From: Hydrogenophaga sp.
Lineage (GTDB): Bacteria > Pseudomonadota > Gammaproteobacteria > Burkholderiales > Burkholderiaceae_C
Direction of reading: 5' to 3'
DNA length: 64,000 bases
Assembly: GCA_011391495.1 (NCBI GenBank)
Contig: JAABQK010000001.1
Span: 248,001 to 312,000 of the forward strand
Shown in pieces: positions 22,920 to 31,702 of this stretch (position 1 is the first letter of the stretch; each line of letters opens with the position of its first letter). A program made the translations under genes and the position numbers. The notes under the pieces are model-generated. The model saw only the letters and a list, made by a program, of their open reading frames with translations. It was not told the DNA's origin and ran no database searches.

Positions 22920-25211
22920 TCAGGCGGCAACGCAGTCCGCGTAGTAACGCACCACGCCGTCGCTGCCGGTTTCCTGCACCAGGCCGTGAATGTCGGTTTC
23001 GAAGCCTGGACATTCGCGTGCAAATTCGCGGTTGAACTTCAGATAGTCGACGATCTTCTTGTTGAACACCTCGCCAGGGATCAGCAGGGGAATACCCGGC
23101 GGGTAAGGCGTGACCAGGCTGGTGGTGATGCGTCCTTCCAGCTCGTCGATCGGCACGCGCTGTGTCGTGCGGTGTGCAATGTGCGCGAATGCATCACTCG
23201 GTTTCATGGCGGGCGTGTGGTCGCTCAGGTACATGTCGGTCGACAGCCGGGCGACATCGTATTTGGCGTAGAGCGAGTGCACGTGCTGGCACAGGTCGCG
23301 CAGGCCCATCTGCTCATAGCGCGGCTGCTTGGCGCAAAACTCCGGCATGATCCGCCACATGGGCTGGTTCTTGGCATAGTCATCCTTGAATTGCTGCAGT
23401 GCCGTCAGCAGCGTGTTCCAGCGGCCCTTGGTGATGCCGATGGTGAACATGATGAAGAAGCTGTACAGGCCGGTCTTCTCCACCACCACGCCGTGCTCGG
23501 CCAGGAATTTGGTGACGATGGAAGCCGGAATGCCGGTGGGTTCAAAGCGTCCGTCCAGGTTCAGGCCCGGCGTGACGATGGTGGCCTTGATCGGGTCCAG
23601 CATGTTGAAGCCCGGCGCCATGTCGCCGAAGCCGTGCCAAGCCTCCTCGCCATCGGCGGGGTGCACGCCATCGGCATCGGTGCGCTTGAGCACCCAGTCG
23701 CTTGCGCGGCCGATGCCCTCTTCCACCAGTTGGTCCGGCCCCCATACCTGGAACCACCAGTCGTCCTGGCCAAACTCGGCCTCCACCTTGCGCATGGCGC
23801 GACGGAAATCCAGCGCCTCGGCAATGCTCTCCTCCACCAGCGCGGTGCCGCCCGGCGGCTCCATCATGGCGGCGGCGACATCGCAACTGGCGATGATGCT
23901 GTACTGCGGCGAGGTGCTGGTGTGCATCAGGTAGGCCTCGTTGAAGAGGTGCCGATCCAGCTTGGTGCTCTGCGAGTCCTGCACCAGCACGTGGCTGGCC
24001 TGGCTGATGCCGGCCAGCAGCTTGTGTATGGATTGCGTGGCGTAGACCACCATCTCTTGCGGCCGCGCCCGCTTCTTGCCCATGGCGTGGAAGGTGCCAT
24101 AAAACGGGTGAAACGCGGCGTGGGGCAGCCAGGCCTCGTCGAAGTGAAGGTTGTCCACGTAACCATCCAGCAACTTCTTGATGGTCTCCGTGTTGTAGAG
24201 CACACCATCGTAGGTGGACTGTGTGAGCGTCAGCACGCGAGGCTTGACCTTCTCTGCGTCCACGCCGGCCAGCAAGGGGTTGGCACGGATCTTGGCCTGG
24301 ATCGATTCGATCTCGAACTCGCTCTGGGGAATGGGCCCGATGATGCCGTAGTGGTTGCGCGTGGGCTTCAGGAAGACGGGAATGGCACCCGTCATGATGA
24401 TGCTGTGCAGCACCGACTTGTGGCAGTTGCGGTCCACCACCACCACGTCACCCGGCGCCACCGTGTGGTGCCACACGATCTTGTTGCTGGTGCTGGTGCC
24501 GTTGGTGACGAAGAAGCAGTGGTCGGCGTTGAAGATGCGCGCGGCATTGCGTTCGCTCGCGCCGATGGCGCCGTTGTGGTCCAGCAGCTGGCCGAGTTCC
24601 TCCACCGCATTGCAGACATCGGCGCGCAGCATGTTCTCGCCATAGAACTGGTGGTACATCTGGCCGACCGGGCTCTTCAGGAATGCCACGCCCCCCGAAT
24701 GTCCCGGGCAATGCCAGGAATAGGAGCCGTCCTCGGCGTAGTCCAGCAATGCCTTGAAAAAGGGCGGCTGGATGCCTTCCAGGTAGCTTTTTGCCTCACG
24801 GATGATGTGGCGCGCCACGAATTCAGGCGTGTCCTCGAACATGTGAATGAATCCGTGCAGTTCGCGCAGCACGTCGTTCGGCAGGTGGCGGCTGGTCTTG
24901 GTCTCTCCATGCACATAGATCGGCACATCGGCGTTCTTGCGTCGCACCTCTTCGATGAAGTTGCGCAGATTCAGCACCACCGGATCCAGCTCCGGTCCGG
25001 GGCTGAACTCTTCATCATCAATGGAGAGGATGAAGGCACTGGCGCGCGACTGCTGCTGGGCAAATTGCGAAAGGTCGCCGTAGCTGGTCGCGCCCACCAC
25101 CTCAAATCCTTCGGCTTCGATCGCCTGCGCCAGTGCACGGATACCCAGCCCGGAGGTGTTTTCCGAGCGAAAGTCTTCATCGATGATGACGATGGGAAAA
25201 CGGAATTTCAT
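22920..25211 (-). CDS. Orn/Lys/Arg decarboxylase, fold I (probable arginine decarboxylase)
   Basis: This 763-aa protein is a large bacterial PLP-dependent amino-acid decarboxylase of the AdiA/CadA/SpeC type. It has an N-terminal wing (response-regulator-like, residues 1-125), the PLP core with the Schiff-base lysine at about Lys397 in ATQSIHKLLA, and a C-terminal domain with the TPYPPGIPLLIPGE motif. Length and motifs best fit the arginine/lysine branch, but the substrate is not settled by sequence alone. It is monocistronic, with its own terminator, and no antiporter gene sits beside it. Confidence 0.85.
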   Translation of the reverse strand: MKFRFPIVIIDEDFRSENTSGLGIRALAQAIEAEGFEVVGATSYGDLSQFAQQQSRASAFILSIDDEEFSPGPELDPVVLNLRNFIEEVRRKNADVPIYVHGETKTSRHLPNDVLRELHGFIHMFEDTPEFVARHIIREAKSYLEGIQPPFFKALLDYAEDGSYSWHCPGHSGGVAFLKSPVGQMYHQFYGENMLRADVCNAVEELGQLLDHNGAIGASERNAARIFNADHCFFVTNGTSTSNKIVWHHTVAPGDVVVVDRNCHKSVLHSIIMTGAIPVFLKPTRNHYGIIGPIPQSEFEIESIQAKIRANPLLAGVDAEKVKPRVLTLTQSTYDGVLYNTETIKKLLDGYVDNLHFDEAWLPHAAFHPFYGTFHAMGKKRARPQEMVVYATQSIHKLLAGISQASHVLVQDSQSTKLDRHLFNEAYLMHTSTSPQYSIIASCDVAAAMMEPPGGTALVEESIAEALDFRRAMRKVEAEFGQDDWWFQVWGPDQLVEEGIGRASDWVLKRTDADGVHPADGEEAWHGFGDMAPGFNMLDPIKATIVTPGLNLDGRFEPTGIPASIVTKFLAEHGVVVEKTGLYSFFIMFTIGITKGRWNTLLTALQQFKDDYAKNQPMWRIMPEFCAKQPRYEQMGLRDLCQHVHSLYAKYDVARLSTDMYLSDHTPAMKPSDAFAHIAHRTTQRVPIDELEGRITTSLVTPYPPGIPLLIPGEVFNKKIVDYLKFNREFARECPGFETDIHGLVQETGSDGVVRYYADCVAA

Positions 25212-25377
25212 GGTGGTCTCCAGCCGCTGCCGCAGCTCTCAGGGGTTCAAAAGGAATCGAAACAGGCGCGAAGTGTACGGAAATCACGTGGCACTGCTCT
25301 TTTCGGGGCGCGCTTTTATCGCAGAATGTCGCCATCGCCAGACATTCAGGGGAAAGTCGGCGATGCCAGGAGATCAC

Positions 25378-25803
25378 ATGTCGGACTCGACGCTTTGGTG
25401 GATGCTGGCCGGCGCGGCCGTCGCACTCGAACTTTTCACGGGAACCTTCTACCTGCTCATGCTGGCCGTCGGCATGGCCGCAGCCGCCCTCACCGCCCAC
25501 CTGGGTGCTGGTCTGACGACGCAACTCGTTGTCGCTGCGGCAGTCGGCTCGGCGGCCGTGGTGGGTTGGTATCTCATCAAGAGACGGCGACCCTCCGATC
25601 CGTCGGTACGCGCCATGCGCAGCGTGAACCTGGATGTGGGTGAGGTCATCCAGGTTGATGAATGGCTGCCCGATGGCACGGCTAGCGTGAAGTACCGTGG
25701 CGCTCAGTGGACCGTCATCCAACGGCCGGGCAACCCCCAGGCGCCCGGAGCCTACCGGGTTGCCGAACTCGTTGGCAGTCGCCTGCTGGTTGAAAAAGTC
25801 TGA
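25378..25803 (+). CDS. NfeD-family membrane protein
   Basis: The 141-aa protein has two to three N-terminal membrane helices and a C-terminal OB-fold domain (about residues 75-141), ending with the usual RVAELVGSRLLVEKV. AGGAG eight bases before the ATG supports this start over one 15 bases upstream. It precedes the SPFH-protein gene by 74 bp. NfeD and stomatin-like proteins are nearly always encoded together and are thought to work together in membrane microdomains and quality control. Confidence 0.88.
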   Translation: MSDSTLWWMLAGAAVALELFTGTFYLLMLAVGMAAAALTAHLGAGLTTQLVVAAAVGSAAVVGWYLIKRRRPSDPSVRAMRSVNLDVGEVIQVDEWLPDGTASVKYRGAQWTVIQRPGNPQAPGAYRVAELVGSRLLVEKV

Positions 25804-25877
25804 CCCCGTTTTTTGTCTGCCTCCCTGGTGGGGCATGATGCATCCGTCACCCTTCGCCATAGACCGGAATCACACCC

Positions 25878-26792
25878 ATGGAAATCGCTGTCCTGCTGTT
25901 CGTCATCGCCGCCATCTTCATCACACGTTCCATCAAGGTGGTACCCCAGCAGAACGCCTGGGTGGTGGAGCGCCTGGGCAAGTACCACGCGGCCCTTGCC
26001 CCGGGCCTGAATTTCCTGGTACCGTTTATTGATAAGGTGGCCTACAAGCACAGCCTGAAAGAGATCCCGCTGGATGTCCCCAGCCAGGTCTGCATCACCC
26101 GGGACAACACGCAGTTGCAGGTCGACGGCATCCTCTATTTCCAGGTGACGGATCCGATGCGTGCCAGCTACGGCTCTTCGAACTACATCATGGCCGTCAC
26201 CCAGCTCGCACAAACCTCGCTGCGTTCGGTGATCGGCAAGCTCGAACTCGACAAGACTTTCGAGGAGCGCGACATCATCAACGCACAGGTGGTCCAGGCG
26301 ATCGATGAGGCTGCACTCAACTGGGGTGTGAAGGTGCTCCGCTACGAGATCAAGGATCTGACGCCACCGAAGGAAATTTTGCACGCCATGCAGGCACAGA
26401 TCACCGCCGAGCGCGAGAAGCGTGCGCTGATCGCTGCATCAGAGGGGCGCCGGCAGGAACAGATCAACATCGCCACGGGTGAGCGCGAGGCCTTCATCGC
26501 CCGCTCGGAGGGCGAGAAGCAGGCCGCCATCAACTCGGCCCAGGGTGAAGCCGCAGCCATCACCGCCGTGGCCGATGCCACGGCACTGGCCATCGAGCGC
26601 ATCGCGGCGGCCATCCGCCAGCCCGGCGGCGAGCAGGCTGTGCAGCTGAAAGTGGCCGAGCGGGCGGTGGATGCCTATGGCAAGGTGGCCGCTGACGCCA
26701 CCACCACACTGATTGTGCCGGGCAACATGTCGGAAGTGTCGGCCCTGATTGCCTCGGCCATGAAGATGGTGACCATCGGCAAGCCTGCATGA
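25878..26792 (+). CDS. SPFH/stomatin-like membrane protein (QmcA-like)
   Basis: The product (304 aa) has an N-terminal membrane anchor (residues 1-18), the SPFH domain (KVVPQQNAWVVERLGKYHAA through about residue 190), and an Ala/Glu-rich coiled coil. It is the slipin/QmcA type that forms large membrane-bound rings. The partner NfeD-like gene lies directly upstream. The stop overlaps the next ATG (26789-26792). Confidence 0.92.
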   Translation: MEIAVLLFVIAAIFITRSIKVVPQQNAWVVERLGKYHAALAPGLNFLVPFIDKVAYKHSLKEIPLDVPSQVCITRDNTQLQVDGILYFQVTDPMRASYGSSNYIMAVTQLAQTSLRSVIGKLELDKTFEERDIINAQVVQAIDEAALNWGVKVLRYEIKDLTPPKEILHAMQAQITAEREKRALIAASEGRRQEQINIATGEREAFIARSEGEKQAAINSAQGEAAAITAVADATALAIERIAAAIRQPGGEQAVQLKVAERAVDAYGKVAADATTTLIVPGNMSEVSALIASAMKMVTIGKPA

Positions 26793-27193
26793 GCACGATG
26801 CCGACGATGGCCCGCAACGTGCTCGGGGGTGAATTGCAGCCCTGCTCCTACGACCCGTTGACGGGCTACTTCAGGGATGGCTGCTGCCATACCGACGCCA
26901 GCGACCAGGGCACCCACGTGGTGTGCGCCCGTGTGACCACCGAGTTCCTGGACTTCTCTCTCAGCCGGGGCAACGACCTCGTCACACCACGGCCTGAGTG
27001 GCGGTTTGCTGGACTGAAGCCGGGAGACCGATGGTGCCTCTGCGTACAGCGCTGGCTGGAAGCCTGGGAGGCTGGGGTGGCGCCGCCGGTGGTGTTGGAC
27101 AGCACCCATGAGGCTGCGCTGCGCCATGTCGCGCTGGCGCTGCTGCAAAGCCATGCCTGGCCCAAATCCTCCGACCTGCCCACATCGGGTTGA
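26789..27193 (+). CDS. DUF2237 family protein
   Basis: This 134-aa cytosolic protein has the DUF2237 hallmarks: NVLGGELQPCSYDPLTGYFR, DGCCHTDASDQGTHVVCARV, the DLVTPRPEWRFAGLKPGDRW segment and conserved cysteines. The function of the family is unknown. Its start overlaps the SPFH gene stop as ATGA, so it is coupled to the NfeD-SPFH unit. It ends just before the tRNA-Ser promoter. Confidence 0.88.
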   Translation: MSTMPTMARNVLGGELQPCSYDPLTGYFRDGCCHTDASDQGTHVVCARVTTEFLDFSLSRGNDLVTPRPEWRFAGLKPGDRWCLCVQRWLEAWEAGVAPPVVLDSTHEAALRHVALALLQSHAWPKSSDLPTSG

Positions 27194-27243
27194 CTGATTG
27201 TGGTTTGCTGAGGCCACCACATAGGAGCAGGTGCCGCTCCTGC

Positions 27244-27249
27244 TATAAT
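27244..27249 (+). promoter_or_regulatory. -10 element for tRNA-Ser
   Basis: A perfect TATAAT lies 12 bp before the first tRNA base. No good -35 hexamer is seen at the expected distance. Confidence 0.5.
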
Positions 27250-27261
27250 GCAAGGCTGCGC

Positions 27262-27440
<179 letters not shown>

Positions 27441-27480
27441 GTGGTACACCACCTTGGTACACCGTCGATAGACTGTCTCT

Positions 27481-27798
27481 CATGAAAGACGATGAGATGC
27501 ACAGACACCCCGCTTGCTTAAGCGCGGCGCCACGTTCTAATTCAGAGCCAAGGTACCAGTTGATTTGGTGGCCGTGTACCCAGGCGCCGAGATCAAATTT
27601 TCCTTGCGTACCCGCGACAAGCAAAAGGCATGGCAGTTGGCGCAACTGGAGTCTTTGCGTCATGACCGTGAGTTCGAACAGCGTCGCCAAGGTAACTTGG
27701 CGGAGACCGCCCCTTTAACGGTGGTGACAGTCATCGACGACGCCCTCATCAGCAAAGTCAAAACATCACTCTGCGCGACTCGTTGGACAGCGACATGA
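27481..27798 (+). pseudogene. Phage-type integrase remnant (N-terminal part)
   Basis: An open segment contains VYPGAEIKFSLRTRDKQKAW followed by QLAQLESLRHDREFEQRR, which resembles the N-terminal region of tyrosine recombinases of the DUF6538 type. Upstream in the same frame the reading continues as KRGATF-stop-FRAKVPVDLV, where a TAA stands where a Tyr codon is expected. The putative ATG at 27481 is in another frame. The catalytic C-terminal domain is missing. Its place just after tRNA-Ser is typical of an island integrase. Confidence 0.7.
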
Positions 27799-27855
27799 CC
27801 CGATCCACGCATTCCCTGGGCCGAGTCGAGTGCCCGCTTGGCTGTGCTCTCTGAA

Positions 27856-28115
27856 AGCTGCCACGGAGGTGGAACGATTGCACCGCGAACTGCGCCGTGT
27901 GACCGCGGAGCGCGACGTCCCAAAAAAGCGCTGAGCCACTTTGCCACGGACCCGCCGTGAAGTACGGCCTGATTGCGCGACGTCGTAGTTTCGGGCCTAC
28001 CTGCAACAGGAGCCGGGGTTCTGGCGGCCGCCCACAGCGCCTTCTACGGATGGATGGCCAGTGTGCAGTGGTTTTCGATGGCGAGATCAGTCTGGGCGGG
28101 AACGTCATCAGCACC
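27856..28115 (+). mobile_element. IS3-family transposase remnant (end of orfA, start of orfB)
   Basis: The stretch encodes EVERLHRELRRVTAERDVPKK and then, after a frameshift, ALSHFATDPP-stop, which matches the leucine-zipper end of IS3-family OrfA. A GTG overlapping that stop opens an OrfB-like MKYGLIARRRSF, and a further shifted frame gives SAFYGWMASVQ. Both reading frames are broken and no terminal inverted repeats were identified. It is a decayed insertion sequence. Confidence 0.65.
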
Positions 28116-28311
28116 GAAGCGTTCGACGACGCGAGCTTAAATCCCCTGATGTCCAGAGGAACTAGTCCCTCTATCGAGGCGGTTGGATATGCCAATGGCG
28201 CGCTTGATAAAACGCAAGCTATTAGAAGCTACATATAAATAGACTTCATTCATCGGCCAAGCAATTCCGCTTTTCCGGTGTCTCGTCCCACTCACCTGAA
28301 TGGAGTTCCTC
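28116..28311 (+). other. Non-coding stretch upstream of the peroxiredoxin gene
   Basis: No convincing gene is seen here. It contains the FNR-like box at 28204-28217 and an AT-richer segment (28215-28260) likely to hold the peroxiredoxin promoter. Confidence 0.6.
28204..28217 (+). promoter_or_regulatory. FNR/ANR-like box upstream of the peroxiredoxin gene
   Basis: TTGATAAAACGCAA fits TTGAT-N4-ATCAA at 8 of 10 positions and has the same right half (CGCAA) as the two boxes before the octaheme gene. Its centre is about 101 bp before the peroxiredoxin start. Confidence 0.5.
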
Positions 28312-28950
28312 ATGGAAAACGTCGCCACCTTCCCCCGCCTCAACGAAGCCGCCCCTGACTTCAACGCCAAGACCACCCACGGTGACCGCTCGCTCGCCGA
28401 CTACAAAGGCAAGTGGCTGATCCTGTTCTCGCACCCGGCCGACTTCACGCCCGTCTGCACCACCGAGTTCATCGGCTTCCAGAAACACGCCGAGACCTTC
28501 CGCAGCATGAACTGCGAGCTGATCGGCCTGTCGATCGACAGCCTGTACTCGCACCTGGCCTGGACGCAAAACATCAAGGAAAAGTTCGGTGTCGAGATCA
28601 GCTTCCCCATCATCGAAGACATCAAGATGGACGTGGCCAAGGCCTACGGCATGGTGCACCCGGGTGCCGCCGACACGCAGGCCGTGCGCGCCACCTTCTT
28701 TATCGACCCCAATGGCATCCTGCGTGCAATGGTGTATTACCCGATGAGCAACGGACGTTCGATCGAAGAGTTCGTGCGCCTGCTGCAGGCCATGCAGACC
28801 AGCGACGCCAACAAGGTGGCCACGCCCGAAGGCTGGACCCCCGGTTGCGACGTGATCGTGCCTCCGCCCAAGAGCCCCGACGCCATCAAGGTGCGCATGG
28901 CCGAAGGCTACAAGACCACCGACTGGTACTACTCGACCAAGTCGCTGTGA
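28312..28950 (+). CDS. Peroxiredoxin (Prx6/archaeal AhpC type)
   Basis: The product (212 aa) reduces hydroperoxides in the cytoplasm. The peroxidatic cysteine is Cys49 in HPADFTPVCTTEF, and a second cysteine in GWTPGCDVIVPP near residue 185 resembles the resolving residue of archaeal-type Prx6 enzymes. GGAG six bases before the ATG at 28312 supports this start over the ATG at 28300. It is the first intact gene inside the repeat-bounded block and has an FNR-like box upstream. Confidence 0.92.
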   Translation: MENVATFPRLNEAAPDFNAKTTHGDRSLADYKGKWLILFSHPADFTPVCTTEFIGFQKHAETFRSMNCELIGLSIDSLYSHLAWTQNIKEKFGVEISFPIIEDIKMDVAKAYGMVHPGAADTQAVRATFFIDPNGILRAMVYYPMSNGRSIEEFVRLLQAMQTSDANKVATPEGWTPGCDVIVPPPKSPDAIKVRMAEGYKTTDWYYSTKSL

Positions 28951-28996
28951 TCGGCTGAACCGCCAGCGCCCCACCCGACGCTGGTTCGTGCCTCCG

Positions 28997-29029
28997 GGGC
29001 CGGAGGGTCTGAAACAGGCCCTCCGGCCC
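28997..29029 (+). terminator. Hairpin after the peroxiredoxin gene
   Basis: An 11-bp perfect stem (GGGCCGGAGGG / CCCTCCGGCCC) with an 11-base loop lies 46 bp after the stop codon. No U-run follows, so it may be a transcript-end hairpin rather than a full intrinsic terminator. Confidence 0.5.
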
Positions 29030-29097
29030 TGCTGCCGCCAGGGCTTTGACGGATGTCACGGACACCCCATGGGGTATCCATAGACTCGGGCATTCGC

Positions 29098-29114
29098 ATC
29101 TGGTCACACCAGAT
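29098..29114 (+). promoter_or_regulatory. Short palindrome upstream of the DsrE-like gene
   Basis: ATCTGGT-CAC-ACCAGAT is a perfect 7-3-7 inverted repeat 28 bp before the start codon, at a place where an operator would overlap the promoter or leader. No regulator is known from the sequence. Confidence 0.35.
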
Positions 29115-29142
29115 TTTGTTTTGCATCTCTCAAGGGAACCCC

Positions 29143-29565
29143 ATGAAAAAAACCGTCACTCTGGGCCTGTTCGGCTTGGCCATCGCCGCTGCCGCCCATG
29201 CCGCTGACACCAACGAACTTTTCGTCAACATTCACAGCGGCAACGCCATGGCCCAAGGCGCCGGCCTGGTGCTCGCCGGTCAGGCGCTGGAGCAAAAAGC
29301 CAATGTGCGTGTCCTGCTGTGCGACGCTGCCGGTGACATCGCCGTGGTGGGTAAGGAAGGCCCCAAGCTCAAGCCGCGCGACGTGACCACGCAACAGATG
29401 CTGCAAGGCGTGATCAAGGCTGGCGCGAAGGTCGAAGTCTGTGCGCTGTACTTGCCCAACACCGGCAAGCAGCCCAGCGATCTGATCCCCGGCGTGACGC
29501 CCGCCAAGCCCGCTGACGTGGCTGCCCACCTGCTCAAGCCGAACGTGAGCACGCTGGCATTCTGA
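29143..29565 (+). CDS. Periplasmic DsrE-family protein
   Basis: The product (140 aa) has a signal peptide (MKKTVTLGLFGLAIAAAAHA, cleavage near residue 20) and a DsrE/DsrF-like domain. Conserved cysteines lie in VRVLLCDAAGD and VEVCALYLPN. DsrE-like proteins act as sulfur carriers or relatives of them; an exported form is often found near sulfur-oxidation genes. AAGGGA before the ATG supports the start. It is followed by a strong terminator. Confidence 0.85.
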   Translation: MKKTVTLGLFGLAIAAAAHAADTNELFVNIHSGNAMAQGAGLVLAGQALEQKANVRVLLCDAAGDIAVVGKEGPKLKPRDVTTQQMLQGVIKAGAKVEVCALYLPNTGKQPSDLIPGVTPAKPADVAAHLLKPNVSTLAF

Positions 29566-29594
29566 TCGCAAGCCCGGACACCGGGCGTAACATG

Positions 29595-29617
29595 CCGGGC
29601 CTTCGGGCCCGGTTTTT
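29595..29617 (+). terminator. Rho-independent terminator after the DsrE-like gene
   Basis: A stem of CCGGGCC / GGCCCGG with a TTCG tetraloop is followed by TTTTT. Confidence 0.85.
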
Positions 29618-29650
29618 CAAAGGGGCTGCAGCGCCCCCACCGTTCACCGG

Positions 29651-30646
29651 ATGGCAACCATGTTCAAGGTCCTGAGCTTCCTGTCGCGCTACCTCATCTA
29701 CACCATCCCCGTCACCATGGTGCTGGGCTTCGGCTTCGGCCTGGTGGCACCCACCGGCTGGCTCAAGAGCCTGATCATTCCGCTAACCTTCCTGATGGTC
29801 TACCCGATGATGGTCACCCTGAAGCTGGGCAAGGTGCTCGAGGGCGGCGATACCAAGGCACAGGTGCTGACACAGGCGATCAACTTCGGCATCACGCCCT
29901 TCACCGCCTACGGTCTGGGCCTGTTCTTCTTCCCCAGCCAGCCCTACTACGCGATCGGCCTGCTGCTGGCAGCGTTGCTGCCCACCTCGGGCATGACGAT
30001 ATCCTGGACCGGCTTTGCCGGCGGCAACCTCGGAGCCGCGGTGAAGATGACCGTGATTGGCCTGATCCTCGGTTCGCTGGCCACGCCGCTGTACGTGCAG
30101 TGGCTGATGGGTGCCTCGGTGCCGATCGACCTGATGGCGGTGTTCCTGCAGATCGTCTTCATCGTCTTCCTGCCCATGGTGGCGGGACACTTCACGCAAA
30201 ACCACCTGCTCAAGAAATACGGCCAGAAAGCCTTCCAGAGCGATTGGGCGCCGCGCTTCCCGCCGTTTTCCACGCTGGGTGTGCTGGGCATCGTGTTCGT
30301 GGCGATGGCGCTCAAGGCCCAGCAGCTGGTGGCAGACCCCGGCCAGCTGCTGCAGGTGGTGTGGCCGCTGCTGGCGCTCTACGGCATCAACTACCTGCTG
30401 AGCACCGTGGTGGGCAAGCTGTTCCTGCCGCGCGGCGACGCCATCGCGCTGGTCTACGGCACCGTCATGCGCAACCTCTCCATCGCGTTGGCGCTGGCCA
30501 TGAGCGCCTTCGGCAGCGCGGCGTCGGACGCGGCGCTGGTGATCACGCTGGCCTACATCATCCAGGTGCAGTCCGCCGCCTGGTATGTGCGCCTGACCGA
30601 CACCCTCTTCGGCCCCAAGCCGGCGCCACCCAAACCCGCGGCCTGA
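29651..30646 (+). CDS. ACR3/bile acid:sodium symporter-family transporter
   Basis: This 331-aa protein has about ten membrane helices and belongs to the BASS/ACR3 carrier superfamily, often annotated as an arsenic-resistance protein. The helix-break motif reads LLPTSGMTISWTGFAGGN. Authentic ACR3 arsenite pumps have a Cys in the matching PCT motif, and here it is absent, so arsenite export is doubtful. No arsR or arsC is nearby. The neighbouring DsrE gene suggests a possible link to a sulfur anion, but this is only inference. Confidence 0.75.
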   Translation: MATMFKVLSFLSRYLIYTIPVTMVLGFGFGLVAPTGWLKSLIIPLTFLMVYPMMVTLKLGKVLEGGDTKAQVLTQAINFGITPFTAYGLGLFFFPSQPYYAIGLLLAALLPTSGMTISWTGFAGGNLGAAVKMTVIGLILGSLATPLYVQWLMGASVPIDLMAVFLQIVFIVFLPMVAGHFTQNHLLKKYGQKAFQSDWAPRFPPFSTLGVLGIVFVAMALKAQQLVADPGQLLQVVWPLLALYGINYLLSTVVGKLFLPRGDAIALVYGTVMRNLSIALALAMSAFGSAASDAALVITLAYIIQVQSAAWYVRLTDTLFGPKPAPPKPAA

Positions 30647-30665
30647 TCGCCGCAGCGCCCCAAAC

Positions 30666-30699
30666 AAAAGGGCCGATCCCTCACGGGGGCGGCCCTTTT
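30666..30699 (+). terminator. Bidirectional terminator between the carrier and thioesterase genes
   Basis: A perfect 9-bp inverted repeat (AAAAGGGCC / GGCCCTTTT, 16-base loop) gives a T-run on both strands. It lies between two convergent genes and can serve both. Confidence 0.8.
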
Positions 30700-30716
30700 G
30701 ATCGGATCAACAGGGT

Positions 30717-31178
30717 TCAGCTGCCGAAGCTCTCTGGCATCTGCACCGCCACCACCTCGCCGCGCGCGGTGGCCACATCCCCCGCGTACACCGTGGTCTC
30801 GACGATGACCTTGCGGCCCTTGATCTCTTTCACGCGGCCGCGGATCACCAGCTCGCCGGCCAGAGGCGTGGGCTTCAGAAAATCCACGTGCAGCGAGCCG
30901 GTGACGAAGCGGAACGCGGGCAGCGAATCCATGTCCCGCCCGGCCTGCCGGTACATGGCCGCGGCCGCGGTGCCGGTGCTGTGGCAGTCGATCAGCGAAG
31001 CGATCAGACCACCGTAGGCGTAACCCGGCACCGAGGTGTGGTACGGCTCGGGCTGGAAGCGCGTGACGGTTTCGTCGCCGTCCCACACGGTCTTGATCTG
31101 GTGACCGTGCGGGTTCTTGCTGCCGCAGCCGTAGCAGTGCGCCACGTTGTCGGGGTAGTGGTCCTGGAAGGCGTCCAT
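30717..31178 (-). CDS. PaaI/HotDog-fold thioesterase family protein
   Basis: The product (153 aa) has the HotDog thioesterase pattern: CYGCGSKNPHGHQIK at the start, GYAYGGLIASLIDCHSTGTA around the active helix, and LHVDFLKPTPLAGELVIRG in the sheet. It probably hydrolyses an acyl-CoA or similar thioester. It is the last gene of the long minus-strand series that begins at cydP and ends at the bidirectional terminator. Confidence 0.85.
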   Translation of the reverse strand: MDAFQDHYPDNVAHCYGCGSKNPHGHQIKTVWDGDETVTRFQPEPYHTSVPGYAYGGLIASLIDCHSTGTAAAAMYRQAGRDMDSLPAFRFVTGSLHVDFLKPTPLAGELVIRGRVKEIKGRKVIVETTVYAGDVATARGEVVAVQMPESFGS

Positions 31179-31204
31179 GGTGGGTCTCCTGTGTGGTTTG
31201 GGTG

Positions 31205-31675
31205 TCAGGGTGCAACGCCCAGCGCGCTGCGCAACTGCGCCTCGGTCTTCGCGTGGTCCACGCTGGTGACCACGCCGTCCTTCAGGCGGATCAGGGTCAC
31301 CGCATCCTCCTGGCGCGGCCAGTCGGCCAGCAGCTTGTCGTCCAGCACCACGCCCACTGCGAACGGCTGCTCGCGCAGCGAAGGCAGCGCGAAGGTGCGC
31401 GTGACGAAGCCGGGCATCTTGCTCATGTCGGCCAGGTAGACCGCGTGGCGTGTGGCCAGGAAACCCTTGGGCTGGGCACCGAGCACGGCCATGGCGAGGT
31501 TGGACGCCGTGCGTCCGGCGGCGAACAGCACCAGCTGCGTGTCGGGCGCGATGCGCCAGTCTCGCTCGTGCTGGTCTTTCACCGCCACCGGTGGCATGGC
31601 CTGACCTGCCACCGGCGGGGTGGCCCAGGTGCCCAGGGGAAGAGCCAGGGAGAGTGCGATCAACAGCTTGTTCAT
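31205..31675 (-). CDS. Conserved periplasmic protein of unknown function
   Basis: This 156-aa protein has a signal peptide (cleavage near residue 18, TWA-T). The mature part looks like a thioredoxin-like alpha/beta domain (LPPVAVKDQHERDW-like entry, FAAGRTASNLAMAVLGAQPK) but has no CXXC motif. I do not recognise a function. It lies between the ZIP transporter and thioesterase genes with gaps of about 26 bp and is probably cotranscribed with them. Confidence 0.7.
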   Translation of the reverse strand: MNKLLIALSLALPLGTWATPPVAGQAMPPVAVKDQHERDWRIAPDTQLVLFAAGRTASNLAMAVLGAQPKGFLATRHAVYLADMSKMPGFVTRTFALPSLREQPFAVGVVLDDKLLADWPRQEDAVTLIRLKDGVVTSVDHAKTEAQLRSALGVAP

Positions 31676-31702
31676 GGGGTTTTGAATCCGTGGGGAAATA
31701 GA

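Noticed and set aside
29047..29060. TTGACGGATGTCAC upstream of the DsrE-like gene as an FNR box
   Set aside because: It fits the consensus less well and lacks the CGCAA half seen in the three better boxes.
29651..30646. Arsenite efflux pump ACR3
   Set aside because: The conserved Cys of the ACR3 motif is missing and no arsenic-resistance partner genes lie nearby, so only the superfamily is assigned.
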